64,000 nt of DNA from Octadecabacter antarcticus 307 (GCF_000155675.2 NC_020911.1:1478501-1542500); one strand, 5' to 3'. Positions 34,016 to 43,256 are shown, numbered from the stretch's first letter. The notes: a model not told the origin generated them from the letters alone. Program-made: numbers and translations.

Positions 34016-35277
34016 TAGAGTGCGCGGTGGCCAATGTCTGTGCGATAAAAGCCGTCGGGCCAATCGATCTTTTGGGCCCTTGCGTAAGCCTTTGCGTGGG
34101 CGTCTTTTAGGGTCGCGCCGCGTGCCGTGACGTTGAGGACACGGCCCCCTGCGGCGACGATCTGGCCGTCTTTTATTGCGGTCCCTGCGTGAAACGTCAT
34201 TTCGGATGATGTTTCAGACAGGGCGTTCAGATTATTGATCGGCGACCCTTTTTCATAGGCTCCGGGATAGCCTTTGGCGGCCATGACAATTGTCATCGCA
34301 TGATCGTCGGCCCAGTTTGGCGCAACGTCTGACAGGCGATTATCGGCGCAAGCGTGCAGCAAATCCAGGATTTGGCCGCCAAGCCGCATCATCAACACCT
34401 GACATTCCGGATCGCCGAAGCGGACGTTATATTCGACCAGACGCGGCCGCCCGTCTTTGATCATCAGGCCCGCATAAAGGATGCCCTGAAACGGCGTTCC
34501 GCGCCTGGCCATTTCAGCCACAGTGGGTTCAACAATGTCGCGCAGCGCTATGGCGACGATGTTGTCCGTCAGAACAGGAGCAGGGGAATAAGCCCCCATA
34601 CCGCCTGTGTTGGGACCTGTGTCACCATCATAGGCGCGTTTGTGGTCTTGCGCCGAGCCGATGGGCAAGACAGTTTTGCCGTCGCACAGCACGAAAAAGG
34701 AGGCTTCTTCGCCATCCATGAAGTCTTCTATCACGACCTCTGCGCCCGCGTCGCCAAACTGACCGCCCAGCATATCGTCAATGGCTGTGTGGGCCGTGGC
34801 GATGTCCATCGCAACGACGACGCCTTTGCCAGCTGCCAGCCCATCAGCCTTGACGACAATTGGCACGCCTTGCGCCGTGACATAATCGCGCGCCGCTGTT
34901 GCATCGGTGAAATGGCCATAGCGTGCGGTTGGTGCATCACATGCGTCACAGATTGCTTTTGTGAAGGATTTCGACGATTCAAGTTGCGCTGCGGCCTGTG
35001 AACATCCAAAAACCACAAGCCCGTTTGCGCGCAAAACATCTGCGACGCCTGCTGCCAGCGGTGCTTCGGGCCCGATAATGACAAAATCAACGGCGTTGTC
35101 GGCGCAAAAACCTGCGACCACGTCGCCATCTTCGATATCAAGTGCTGCGCATTCGGCGATTTGGGCGATGCCGGCATTTCCGGGGGCGACGATTAGGCGG
35201 TCGCATTTGGGGTTCTGTTTGACGGCCCATGCAAGGGAATGTTCACGTCCGCCGCCGCCCAGTATCAGGATGTTCAT
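34015..35277 (-). CDS. purD: Phosphoribosylamine-glycine ligase
   Basis: PurD (420 residues) catalyses the second step of purine synthesis. It begins MNILILGGGGREHSLAWAVK (the typical GGREHAL start) and shows the ATP-grasp blocks VIIGPEAPLAAGVADVLRAN, PIVVKADGLAAGKGVVVAMD and the end EYNVRFGDPECQ. The signature RFGDPE (PurD family) is intact. It is on the minus strand, back to back with xseA across 69 bases. Confidence 0.96.
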   Translation of the reverse strand: MNILILGGGGREHSLAWAVKQNPKCDRLIVAPGNAGIAQIAECAALDIEDGDVVAGFCADNAVDFVIIGPEAPLAAGVADVLRANGLVVFGCSQAAAQLESSKSFTKAICDACDAPTARYGHFTDATAARDYVTAQGVPIVVKADGLAAGKGVVVAMDIATAHTAIDDMLGGQFGDAGAEVVIEDFMDGEEASFFVLCDGKTVLPIGSAQDHKRAYDGDTGPNTGGMGAYSPAPVLTDNIVAIALRDIVEPTVAEMARRGTPFQGILYAGLMIKDGRPRLVEYNVRFGDPECQVLMMRLGGQILDLLHACADNRLSDVAPNWADDHAMTIVMAAKGYPGAYEKGSPINNLNALSETSSEMTFHAGTAIKDGQIVAAGGRVLNVTARGATLKDAHAKAYARAQKIDWPDGFYRTDIGHRAL

Positions 35278-35346
35278 GTGCTATTTCCCTTCCGCTCGGC
35301 CGACGTTTAAGGTGCGCACAAACGCAGCACAAGGGCACCCAATTTT

Positions 35347-36894
35347 ATGGCAATGGACCTGATCGACGAACCAGAAGCCGCAGGCAACACCCCCGAATTC
35401 ACGGTGAGCGAGCTTTCGGGTGCGGTGAAGCGTACAATCGAGGGCGAGTTTGGCCATGTTCGTGTCAGAGCAGAGGTTGGCCGTGTGACGCATGCGCGGT
35501 CTGGTCATTTGTATTTTGACCTCAAGGATGACCGTAATGTGCTGGCCTGTACTACGTGGAAAGGGCAGGTGGCGGACCTTTCGGTGATCCCCGAGGAGGG
35601 GATGGAGGTCGTCGTAAAGGGCCGCATGACGACGTTTGGTAGCCAGTCAAAGTACCAGTTGAACGCAACCGAAGTGGCGGTGGCAGGGGTCGGCGCGCTG
35701 ATGGCGATGCTCGATAAACGCAAAAAGGCGCTGGAGGCTGAGGGACTTTTTGGCGCTGAGCGCAAGCAAGCGCTGCCGTTTTTACCGGATGTGATTGGGG
35801 TGATCACATCGCCCACAGGTGCCGTTATTCGTGACATATTACATAGGCTTAGGGACAGATTTCCCCGCAAAGTGATCGTTTGGCCAGTGGCGGTTCAGGG
35901 CAAGGATTGCGCGCCGCAAGTCGCGCGCGCAATTGACGGGTTCAACGCGATGACCAGTGGTGGTGCGCTGCCGCGACCTGATCTAATTATAGTGGCGCGC
36001 GGTGGTGGATCGATTGAAGACCTTTGGGGCTTCAATGAAGAAATCGTGGCGCGGGCAACGGCAGCATCAACCATTCCGCTGATTTCCGCCGTTGGGCACG
36101 AAACCGACACGACGCTGATTGATTTTGTGTCAGATCAACGTGCACCAACACCGACGGCGGCAGCAGAAATGGCGGTGCCGGTCCGGTTGGAATTAATGGT
36201 GGCGGTTGACCAGATGGGCGCGCGGGCGTCGCGGGCGGTAACGGACGGTGTCACGCGGCGCAAACAACGGGTGGCGGATTTGGCGCGGGTATTGCCCAAA
36301 CCGGAACAGCTGACCGAAGATGCCAAGCAACGCTTTGATTATTTGTCGGAAAAACTTGATGCGGCGTTGATTGGCCGTGTCACAGAGGGCCGTTTGCGTA
36401 TGGGGGAGGCGTCTGGTCTGCTGCGCCCGTCCGTGCTGGTGAATCGGTTGGCGCAGGGGCGCGAACGCATGTCGGGCTTGGACGCGCGGTTGGGGCCAGC
36501 CTTGGGCCGCAAGGCGGCGCAGGCGCAGCGTGATTTGGACGGACAGGCACGCAGGTTGCGCCCTGACGTACTTGCCGTGGCGCAGACACGCGCGGCCAAA
36601 GATTTCGCGGTGATGCTACGCCGCATGACAACGGCGTCCCGCACGCAGACGCAAAAACAACGCAGCCGACTTGAGGCGCTGGACCGGATGCGCGAAACAT
36701 TGGGCTACCGCGAAACGCTGAAACGCGGATATGCTGTGGTGCGCGGCGACGGGGCGGTTGTCACATCGGCGAAGGCGGCAAAGGCGGCCACGACGCTCGA
36801 CATCGAATTTGCGGACGGGACGATGGCGCCCGCTGGTAAGCCCGCCAAGCTCAAGGTCAAGACACCGCCGCCAGATCAGGGCAGCCTCTTTTAG
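35347..36894 (+). CDS. xseA: Exodeoxyribonuclease VII large subunit
   Basis: XseA (515 residues) is the catalytic subunit of a single-strand exonuclease; the small subunit XseB is not in the window. The N-terminal OB-fold contains EFTVSELSGAVKRTIEGEFG. The catalytic domain has LPDVIGVITSPTGAVIRDIL, RPDLIIVARGGGSIEDLWGF and ISAVGHETDTTLIDFVSD, followed by RAPTPTAAAEMAVP. A long helical segment follows, and the closing domain is LKRGYAVVRGDGAVVTSAKA. Length is somewhat above average because of the C-terminal tail. A dispersed repeat copy directly follows the stop. Confidence 0.95.
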   Translation: MAMDLIDEPEAAGNTPEFTVSELSGAVKRTIEGEFGHVRVRAEVGRVTHARSGHLYFDLKDDRNVLACTTWKGQVADLSVIPEEGMEVVVKGRMTTFGSQSKYQLNATEVAVAGVGALMAMLDKRKKALEAEGLFGAERKQALPFLPDVIGVITSPTGAVIRDILHRLRDRFPRKVIVWPVAVQGKDCAPQVARAIDGFNAMTSGGALPRPDLIIVARGGGSIEDLWGFNEEIVARATAASTIPLISAVGHETDTTLIDFVSDQRAPTPTAAAEMAVPVRLELMVAVDQMGARASRAVTDGVTRRKQRVADLARVLPKPEQLTEDAKQRFDYLSEKLDAALIGRVTEGRLRMGEASGLLRPSVLVNRLAQGRERMSGLDARLGPALGRKAAQAQRDLDGQARRLRPDVLAVAQTRAAKDFAVMLRRMTTASRTQTQKQRSRLEALDRMRETLGYRETLKRGYAVVRGDGAVVTSAKAAKAATTLDIEFADGTMAPAGKPAKLKVKTPPPDQGSLF

Positions 36895-36916
36895 CTTCTT
36901 TGGTTCTTAAATACCT
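36893..36916 (-). repeat. Dispersed intergenic repeat, copy 7
   Basis: On the minus strand it reads AGGTATTTAAGAACCAAAGA followed by AGCT, beginning within the xseA stop codon. It differs from copy 1 by only a few bases. Confidence 0.5.
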
Positions 36917-37021
36917 AATTCTTCTCGTGTCAAAACGCGGGGCGCGCTTAGGCTCCAACTCCAGCACAAATCAACGGCACTGCCTCAACCGCTGCATACA
37001 GGACCGTCGTGCCAGGGGTGT

Positions 37022-37200
37022 TCATAAAATCTGCACGGTTTTCGTCTGGTCGTCAGACCATTCACCATTGACGCAATCACCATCCGCAAAGGACCAGATA
37101 ACGCGACGGTTGGGCACGTGGAATTTGACGCCATACGGCGCATCGCCGACCGAAAATATCAACGTTTTACATTGCACAACTGCTTCAAAGTCACCGGCTG
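37022..37200 (-). pseudogene. Remnant of a small secreted protein
   Basis: The minus-strand frame reads AGDFEAVVQCKTLIFSVGDA, PYGVKFHVPNRRVIWSFADG and DCVNGEWSDDQTKTVQIL, then stops. It resembles the first half of small secreted roseobacter proteins with a GxxPYGxE..NRRVRW pattern that usually continue with a Cys-Trp-containing second half, missing here. The N-terminus merges into the alkB end without a clear start. It is a probable truncated gene; the family link is from memory. I see nothing else in 36917-37215. Confidence 0.4.
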
Positions 37201-37215
37201 ACAGGGGCGAAATCC

Positions 37216-38218
37216 CTATGCGCCAGCCTCTTGCCACTGGGCCGCGCGGGGGGGCATCACGCGCCGCCACAGGCGTGGATATAGCGCAACACAGGCCATC
37301 ACGGGCAAGGATTGCGGCAACATCGGCATATCACCTTTCAGTAGCAACGCCGGAAACGGTCTGCCTGGATGGGCATGGTGGTCAGAATGGCGCGGCGCAT
37401 TCAGCATCAGCGCCGATGACATCAAATGCGGTGCGTTCCACGAATGGCGGGACTCGACGGGTTCGGGTTTGCCAGTGCCCATGATCCGGCGCGACAACCC
37501 ATAGTGCTGCACGTAATCTGACAACATCAACTGTGTTTGCGCAAAGCCTGACAGGCAAATCGCCGCAGAAACGCCCGTGCCACCGCCAATAAACGCGGCA
37601 GTTGCCAGCGCCAATGCCGCACCGAACACATAGGAGAAGTAGGGGTGATGCCACTTCGCGCGACCTGTTCGCGCGATCCGCTGATTTTCTGTCTGCAGTC
37701 CGGCGCGAAATCCACCCGTCCAAGCCCGCGCGAAGAAGCGATAGAAACTCTCCCCTCGGCGCGCTGTACTGGGGTCGCTTCGGGTGCCCCGACCTGGACA
37801 TGGTGCACCAAGGTGTGCGCGGACGTATGGTGCCCAAACAGCATCGAAATGTAGACCCATCGCCCTGCGCGGCGCAGCCCGCGTCCGGGGCGGTGGATCA
37901 GTTCATGGGCGTTAGAATTGCTCACCTGGCCCATGAACATCCCCGCCCCCGCGAACACGGCCAGCTTTTCCCAAAGCACAAGCCCGCTGAGCGCCGCGAT
38001 GACCAGCAACCACTGCGAAAAACGCGCCACCGCCGGTGTCATTGACAGCCCGTCGGCGGCGGGAAATTTGTCACCGTCAACAGTGGCCAGCGTTCTGGTG
38101 ATCAAATGATCAAGACTGGCAGTCAGCGCGGTCATCCAGATCAACCCCGCAACGGCCCATAAACCACCCCACACAGCCCCAATTGCAATCAATGCGGCCC
38201 TATCAACGTGACAGTCAT
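37216..38218 (-). pseudogene. Frameshifted alkB-like alkane 1-monooxygenase
   Basis: Two minus-strand frames together encode an AlkB-type di-iron membrane hydroxylase of about 330 residues. The upstream frame has the helices GGLWAVAGLIWMTALTASLD and the His boxes NAHELIHRPG and HHTSAHTLVHH. The downstream frame has the third box, NAPRHSDHH, near its end. The frames join at 37777, where two extra bases (GC) interrupt an APE-DPSTARRGE junction. The natural ATG at 38216-38218 is also out of frame with the body, indicating a second lesion near the start. All His boxes survive, so the loss looks recent. Function: would hydroxylate medium-chain alkanes or related acyl chains if repaired. Confidence 0.8.
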
Positions 38219-38220
38219 GA

Positions 38221-38268
38221 AGATTAGCATCGGATTGCGCATTAACATATTTTTAATATAGCTAATCT
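38221..38268. promoter_or_regulatory. AT-rich inverted repeat upstream of ftsY
   Basis: AGATTAGC (38221-38228) and GCTAATCT (38261-38268) form an 8-bp inverted repeat around an AT-rich centre. It lies between the alkB start and ftsY, and could be an operator or part of a divergent promoter. Confidence 0.35.
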
Positions 38269-38411
38269 CCGTCTAATACAGATCAAAGTTGTGCAAAATT
38301 GGCGCGACATGGGGTTCCAAGCGAGGCCCAGATGTGGAATTTTCATGGTCGCGGGTTTCGTCCGCGCATTTGGGCCATTAAGTGTAGCCAAAGTCTTATC
38401 CGGAGCCCGCA

Positions 38412-40064
38412 ATGGCATTTTTCAAAAAGCTCAAAGATCGAATGTTTAAATCCTCGTCGAAAATCGAGGAGGGGTTGGATGCCATCGTGGAAGATGGCGG
38501 CGTCGAAGAGGACGTCAGTGCATCCAAACCGATTGATCTGGCGGTCAGTGATGCGGGACAAATCCAAGTGCAGGCGCAGGCTGCATTGGACGTACAAGCG
38601 GTTGTGGTCGCCGAGGAGGAGGCGCGCGACGCTGAGCGAAAGGGTCAGGCAGAGGCCGCACACCGAGAAGCCGAGATTTCTGAGCGCGAAGCCGGCGCCC
38701 GCGCAGGCGCCGAACACGCTGAACAAGTGCGGATTGCTGCCGAAAAAGATGCACGACAGGCGGCGCAAGTTGAGGCTGATAGAAAGACAATGCAAGCAGC
38801 ACAATCCGCAGCAGACGCGGCGGAAGTTGCGCGTTTGCAGGCCGAGCGCGCAGCGCACGAAGAAGCTGCCCGCATTGTGGAAAGTGAACGTCAAGCACAG
38901 GAGGCCAAACGCGCTGAGGCGCAGCGGCAAGCCGAAGCTGAACGCCTTAAAATAGCCGCCCGCGCTGCGCAACAAGACCGTCTAGCAGCCGACGCGCTTC
39001 GCGCCGAAGACTCCAAACTAGAAAACGAAGCGCGCGAGGCTGAATTGGCCCGTCAAGCTGACGTCGCGGCGGCCGAGGAAACGGAGCGTGCCTCCGAACA
39101 GCGCCAAGCAGAGGCCGCGCGTCGGGCCGAAGATGTGCGGCTTGAGGTGGAGCGTGAGGCGCAAGAAAAAGCCGCCAAGCCGGGTCTGATCGGGCGTATG
39201 TTGGGGCGCGGCGAAAAGAAAACCGTTGTGCGCCGCGAACTTGATGACGATATGCTCGAGCGTCTTGAGGAGTTGTTGATCAGTGCTGACATGGGCGTCG
39301 ACACCGCACTTCGCGTGACGTCGAATATGGCCGAAGGTCGCTTTGGAAAACGGCTTTCTACCCAAGAAATCAAAGAGCTGCTGGCCGCTGAAATTACCCG
39401 TGTCATGGAACCGGTTGCGCGGCCCCTACCGCTGTATCCGACCAAGCCGCAGGTCGTGTTGGTTGTCGGCGTGAACGGGTCGGGCAAGACGACAACGATA
39501 GGCAAGCTCGCCAGTCAATTTCAAGCGGCGGGCAAAAAGGTGGTGATCGCGGCAGGGGACACGTTCCGCGCCGCAGCCGTCGAACAATTGCAGGTCTGGG
39601 GGGATCGCGCGGGCGTGCCGGTGTTGACCGCGCCCCAAGGCAGCGATCCGGCGTCGCTGGCATACGATGCGATGGAACAGGCCGCGCGCGACGGTGCAGA
39701 TTTGTTGATGATCGACACCGCAGGCCGATTGCAAAACCGTGCAGATCTGATGGAAGAGCTGCAAAAGATTGTCCGCGTTATCCGCAAGAAAGACCCTGAC
39801 GCACCGCACAACACCTTGCTGGTTTTGGATGCCACTACAGGACAAAACGCGCTGTCGCAGGTGAAGACGTTCCAAGAGCTTGCCGATGTGACTGGATTGA
39901 TCATGACCAAGTTGGATGGCACGGCCAAGGGCGGCGTTCTGGTGGCATTGGCGGACAAGTTCGGCCTGCCGATCCATGCCATCGGGGTTGGGGAACAGAT
40001 CGACGATCTCGCGCCGTTTGATCCTGAAGATTTTGCCGCAGCATTGACTGGGTTGGACCGATGA
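38412..40064 (+). CDS. ftsY: Signal recognition particle receptor FtsY
   Basis: FtsY (550 residues) docks SRP-ribosome complexes at the inner membrane. It begins MAFFKKLKDRMFKSSSKIEE, an amphipathic membrane-targeting helix, then has about 210 residues extremely rich in Ala, Glu, Gln and Arg (coiled-coil-like A domain). The NG GTPase follows: GVNGSGKTTTIGKLA near residue 354, DTFRAAAVEQLQVWGDRAGV, DTAGRLQNRADLMEEL and TKLDGTAKGG. Ftsy A domains vary widely; this one is long. The stop overlaps the next gene (ATGA). Confidence 0.96.
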   Translation: MAFFKKLKDRMFKSSSKIEEGLDAIVEDGGVEEDVSASKPIDLAVSDAGQIQVQAQAALDVQAVVVAEEEARDAERKGQAEAAHREAEISEREAGARAGAEHAEQVRIAAEKDARQAAQVEADRKTMQAAQSAADAAEVARLQAERAAHEEAARIVESERQAQEAKRAEAQRQAEAERLKIAARAAQQDRLAADALRAEDSKLENEAREAELARQADVAAAEETERASEQRQAEAARRAEDVRLEVEREAQEKAAKPGLIGRMLGRGEKKTVVRRELDDDMLERLEELLISADMGVDTALRVTSNMAEGRFGKRLSTQEIKELLAAEITRVMEPVARPLPLYPTKPQVVLVVGVNGSGKTTTIGKLASQFQAAGKKVVIAAGDTFRAAAVEQLQVWGDRAGVPVLTAPQGSDPASLAYDAMEQAARDGADLLMIDTAGRLQNRADLMEELQKIVRVIRKKDPDAPHNTLLVLDATTGQNALSQVKTFQELADVTGLIMTKLDGTAKGGVLVALADKFGLPIHAIGVGEQIDDLAPFDPEDFAAALTGLDR

Positions 40065-40996
40065 AGCACGCATTTTTGGCCGCAATTTTGATGCTGTCGT
40101 CCCCTGCCACTGCGCAAGACCGCATGACCCTCGCGCAGTGCACAGGCAGTTGGGCGGCGCTTGAAGCAATGATCGGCGTGCGCGTCAGTGGCGCAGATAT
40201 CGTGGCCGACGATGCGGGCTGGTGCCTGATTTTGAACGCTACATTCGACATTGATGACCGCACAGGTATGCGACTGGCGTCACTGAGCTGGCGGGCGTCT
40301 GATATCGAACGATTTATCGATGACGGTCTGCCACCACGCATGATTGAAGTCGTTGGAAAAGGGATCGGGATGGTCGCCCAAACCGGCGATCCGGTCTTTG
40401 ATTATCTGTTCGGGTTGCAAACCTCACAGCCGTGGGCAGGGTTCGGGCTGACGGCACGCTGGGACGGCGTGCAGAACGCGGTACTGGTTGATTCCGCCTA
40501 TATCGATCTGTCTGCGGAAAACCGGATCGAAGCCACTGCGCGCATTGATGGCGTGAATCTGACAGACCGGACAACGATGCAGATGAGTGTGGGGGCCATG
40601 GGGTTGCGCGATCTGAGCATAAATTCGGAATTTTCCGGATGGTTTGAGACCTATTTCGCCATGTCGCTTGGCACAATGCTGCTTGATGGCACCGCCGGTG
40701 CGCCCGACGCACAGGTCGAAGCGATGCAAGTGCAAGTGATTGAAAATATAGCGCAAGTCCCTGACAGCATCATGCCGAAGACTGCCCGCGACGCGCTGTC
40801 GGCGTTCGTGACGTCCCTGCCGCATCCACGCGGTGAAGCACAGTTGCAGTTTAGCGCCGACCCAAGTTTTGGCGCCACACGTCTGGCGCCGTTTGCGATG
40901 CTGCCAGACCGACCGAGCGTGCAGCAGATTGTTGAACTTGGTCTGAATGGCGTGTTGTTGTTGTTCACGTGGACGCCAAAAGCGGAAACGCCGTGA
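40061..40996 (+). CDS. Secreted protein of unknown function
   Basis: The 311-residue protein has a signal peptide (MKHAFLAAILMLSSPATA, cleaved before QDR) and two Cys residues early in the mature part (AQCTGSW and GWCLIL), probably disulfide-bonded in the periplasm. The rest is beta-rich with no recognised motif. It is translationally coupled with ftsY (ATGA) and with the next small secreted gene (GTGA). I do not recognise a function; the pairing with a second, similar-looking secreted gene suggests a duplicated or two-component periplasmic family. Confidence 0.7.
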   Translation: MKHAFLAAILMLSSPATAQDRMTLAQCTGSWAALEAMIGVRVSGADIVADDAGWCLILNATFDIDDRTGMRLASLSWRASDIERFIDDGLPPRMIEVVGKGIGMVAQTGDPVFDYLFGLQTSQPWAGFGLTARWDGVQNAVLVDSAYIDLSAENRIEATARIDGVNLTDRTTMQMSVGAMGLRDLSINSEFSGWFETYFAMSLGTMLLDGTAGAPDAQVEAMQVQVIENIAQVPDSIMPKTARDALSAFVTSLPHPRGEAQLQFSADPSFGATRLAPFAMLPDRPSVQQIVELGLNGVLLLFTWTPKAETP

Positions 40997-41377
40997 AGTG
41001 CCTATTTTTAGCTGCGATGCTGGCCTTTGCGACGCTACCTGCGTTGGCGTTGGACAGATGACGCCGTCCCGCCACTTGGGTTGCAGATGCGTGTGCGCGG
41101 GCTCAACCCAGATGAAATGCAGGATGGGGGCAAGACGGATCGCCCAATGGTCAGTGTGGATATGACTTTGCGCCAAGAACCTGCTGCGGGCCAAGTGATC
41201 GTTGAACGCGCGGTGATGCAGAACGATGCGGACGATATTTTTGCCTTTTCGGGCGTGTTTGAACGGGTGTTTTTGTCGTCACCATCAATGATGCAAGTGT
41301 CGATGGGGTCTGCCTCATTCAAGGCTGGACCGGTTGTCGACGCTGATTGGAGCCCCGCTGCGCAGGTCTCGGACTGA
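40993..41377 (+). pseudogene. Frameshifted small secreted protein
   Basis: A GTG overlapping the previous stop (GTGA) opens a clear signal peptide, VKCLFLAAMLAFATLPALAL, which hits a stop at 41059-41061. A different frame then continues TDDAVPPLGLQMRVRGLNPD and SVDMTLRQEPAAGQVIVERA, and ends at 41377. The join needs a one-base shift between about 41040 and 41061. Either the gene is broken or the sequence carries an error. An internal start near 41084 would give a protein lacking export signal. Confidence 0.65.
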
Positions 41378-41398
41378 TGTCTTGGGGGAGATTGTAAG

Positions 41399-42301
41399 GT
41401 GGCTGACTGGCTCATCAATCTGGCGGGGACGCCCGAGGGCGCGCGGCTGGCGACGGCGCTGGCATTGATGTCAGCTGTGGCGCACGCTGTGTTCGGGGCG
41501 CTACAAAAAGGCCGGCATGATCCGTGGTTGATGCGTGGATCAATCGATGCGTCGCTTGTGCTGATTTCCGCGCCTGTGGCGTTGTTCATGGTGCCGTGGC
41601 CCAATGCGACCACGTTTTTGATTCTTTTGGGCGCGGTGGTCGTGCACTTTGCCTATAAAATGACGGTGGCGCTGGCCTATGAACGGGCGGCGTATACGGT
41701 GGTTTATCCAGTCATTCGCGGCACCGGGCCGGTGGTAACGGTGCTTGCGGCGAGCCTGTTATTTCAGGAACATTTTACCGTGCTGCAATGGGTCGGCGTG
41801 GCCTGTTTGTCGGGCGCGATGCTGCTGCTGGCGCTGCGCAATATGGCCGCTGAACAGGTTGATTTACGTGGGCTTAAGATCGGGCTGATCTGGGCCGCTG
41901 CTGGTGGCTTGTTGGTGGCGGTTTATACGGTCTATGACGCCTATGGTATCCGCCAAAGCCCTGATCCGTTTACGTTTTTAGCTTGGTTCTTTGTCTTGAC
42001 GGCCTTGGATTTTCCCATTCTGGCAGCGTTTAGATATCGCCGCACGGGGGCGCCTGGTGGGCTGGGGTCATTACTGGCGCGCGGGTTTGCTGGCGCGCTG
42101 ATTGCTTGGGTCAGTTTTGGTGGTGTGATGCTGGCGACGCGGCTGGGCAGTGTCGGGGAGGCAGCGGTGCTGCGCGAAACGTCAACCGTGTTTGCTGCCC
42201 TTATCGGTTGGTTCGTTTTGGGTGAAACAGTTGGTCCGCGTCGGTTAATCTTGATGGCTTTCATCGCTTTGGGGGCTGTAATGGTCCAAATTGGGGGATA
42301 A
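41399..42301 (+). CDS. EamA/DMT-family transporter
   Basis: The 300-residue inner-membrane protein has ten predicted helices in two EamA-like halves, with the conserved first-half end YTVVYPVIRGTGPVVTVLAA and second-half GFAGALIAWVSFGGVMLATR and LRETSTVFAALIGWFVLGET. The substrate is unknown. It starts with GTG after a GGGGGAG-type RBS. It is directly followed by yciB with no gap, so the two share a transcript. Confidence 0.87.
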   Translation: MADWLINLAGTPEGARLATALALMSAVAHAVFGALQKGRHDPWLMRGSIDASLVLISAPVALFMVPWPNATTFLILLGAVVVHFAYKMTVALAYERAAYTVVYPVIRGTGPVVTVLAASLLFQEHFTVLQWVGVACLSGAMLLLALRNMAAEQVDLRGLKIGLIWAAAGGLLVAVYTVYDAYGIRQSPDPFTFLAWFFVLTALDFPILAAFRYRRTGAPGGLGSLLARGFAGALIAWVSFGGVMLATRLGSVGEAAVLRETSTVFAALIGWFVLGETVGPRRLILMAFIALGAVMVQIGG

Positions 42302-42919
42302 GTGAAAGATATGAATGAAAAAACCGTAAATCCCGTACTGAAACAGGTCCTCGAATTGGGGCCGACTGTCATATTCTTCCTGATTTATCTGCGCATCAAG
42401 GACGAGGTCTATACCTTTGGTGGCACCGATTATTCAGGCTTCATTGTCGCCACGATTGTGTTTGTGCCAATTCTTCTATTGGCGATGGGGGCTTTGTGGA
42501 TTCTGACTGGAAAGCTCAGCCGGATTCAGGTTTTTACAGCGTGTATGGTGATCTTTTTTGGTGCTTTAACAGCCTGGTTCAATGACGAGCGGTTTTTCAA
42601 AATGAAGACATCCATCGTCAATGGGCTGTTCGCCGTTATTCTTGGGATTGGTCTTTTGCGTGGCAAAAGTCTTTTGCAATATGTCATGGGCGATATGATT
42701 CCGATGGAACAGGAAGGCTGGATGATCCTGACCAAGCGGCTGGCGTTCGGGTTCGCGGTTCTGGCCATGGCAAACGAAGTTGTCTGGCGTACTATGTCGA
42801 CGGATGCTTGGGTGAAGATTGAAACATTCGCGTTTCCGGCCGCGTTATTCCTGTTCCTTTGGGCACAGATCGTGATGTTGCAGAAATATGTGATCGAACC
42901 GGATGGCCCTAACCCCTAA
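42302..42919 (+). CDS. yciB: Inner-membrane septation protein YciB/IspZ
   Basis: The 205-residue protein has about five membrane helices and the YciB signature: LKQVLELGPTVIFFLIYLRI near residue 13, WFNDERFFKMKTSIVNGLFA (the W-DE-FxKxKPT block) and VLAMANEVVWRTMSTDAWVK. YciB takes part in envelope integrity and cell division in enterobacteria. GTG at 42302 directly follows the transporter stop; ATG at 42311 (MNEKTV) is an alternative start. In alphaproteobacteria yciB is often found just downstream of ftsY, as here. Confidence 0.93.
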   Translation: MKDMNEKTVNPVLKQVLELGPTVIFFLIYLRIKDEVYTFGGTDYSGFIVATIVFVPILLLAMGALWILTGKLSRIQVFTACMVIFFGALTAWFNDERFFKMKTSIVNGLFAVILGIGLLRGKSLLQYVMGDMIPMEQEGWMILTKRLAFGFAVLAMANEVVWRTMSTDAWVKIETFAFPAALFLFLWAQIVMLQKYVIEPDGPNP

Positions 42920-42929
42920 CCGCTAGCCC

Positions 42930-43256
42930 CTAGAGCAATTCGGTGAAAGTGGCGCGTTGAGGCGGGCGGGCGCGCGTTGATTTGCGGAGGGAATAGCGAA
43001 TCTGGTCGAGTGCGCGGGCAGACAGATTGTAGTCGAAAACCAGACCTATTTTGCCGATCCTGATCCAGCGGACTTTGGCCGGCGTGCGGTTGCCATTGTG
43101 AATAAATTCGACCTGTTCGTCTAATGCAATGTCATTCATGCCGACAACGCAGGCGCCGGTTTCGCTGATGTTGGACACGACACATTTATGTTCAGTTGCG
43201 CCATGGCGTATGGCGATCGGATAGTTCGTTGCATATCGCCGCGCTCTAAATGTCAT
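42930..43256 (-). CDS. PilZ-domain protein
   Basis: The 108-residue protein is a single PilZ domain: the basic N-terminal RARRYATNYPIAI region and the VSNISETGACVVG block (N-x-S-x-x-G motif) are the c-di-GMP-binding elements, followed by a beta-barrel with PAKVRWIRIGKIGLVFDY. The first Arg pair is RAR-RY rather than the canonical RxxxR, but RRYATN can supply it, so c-di-GMP binding is plausible. It stands alone on the minus strand. Confidence 0.8.
   Translation of the reverse strand: MTFRARRYATNYPIAIRHGATEHKCVVSNISETGACVVGMNDIALDEQVEFIHNGNRTPAKVRWIRIGKIGLVFDYNLSARALDQIRYSLRKSTRARPPQRATFTELL

Noticed and set aside
38299..38955. Arg/Lys-rich frame overlapping the start of ftsY
   Set aside because: It is a frame-shifted reading of the Ala/Glu-rich FtsY A domain; the FtsY frame has clear family motifs.
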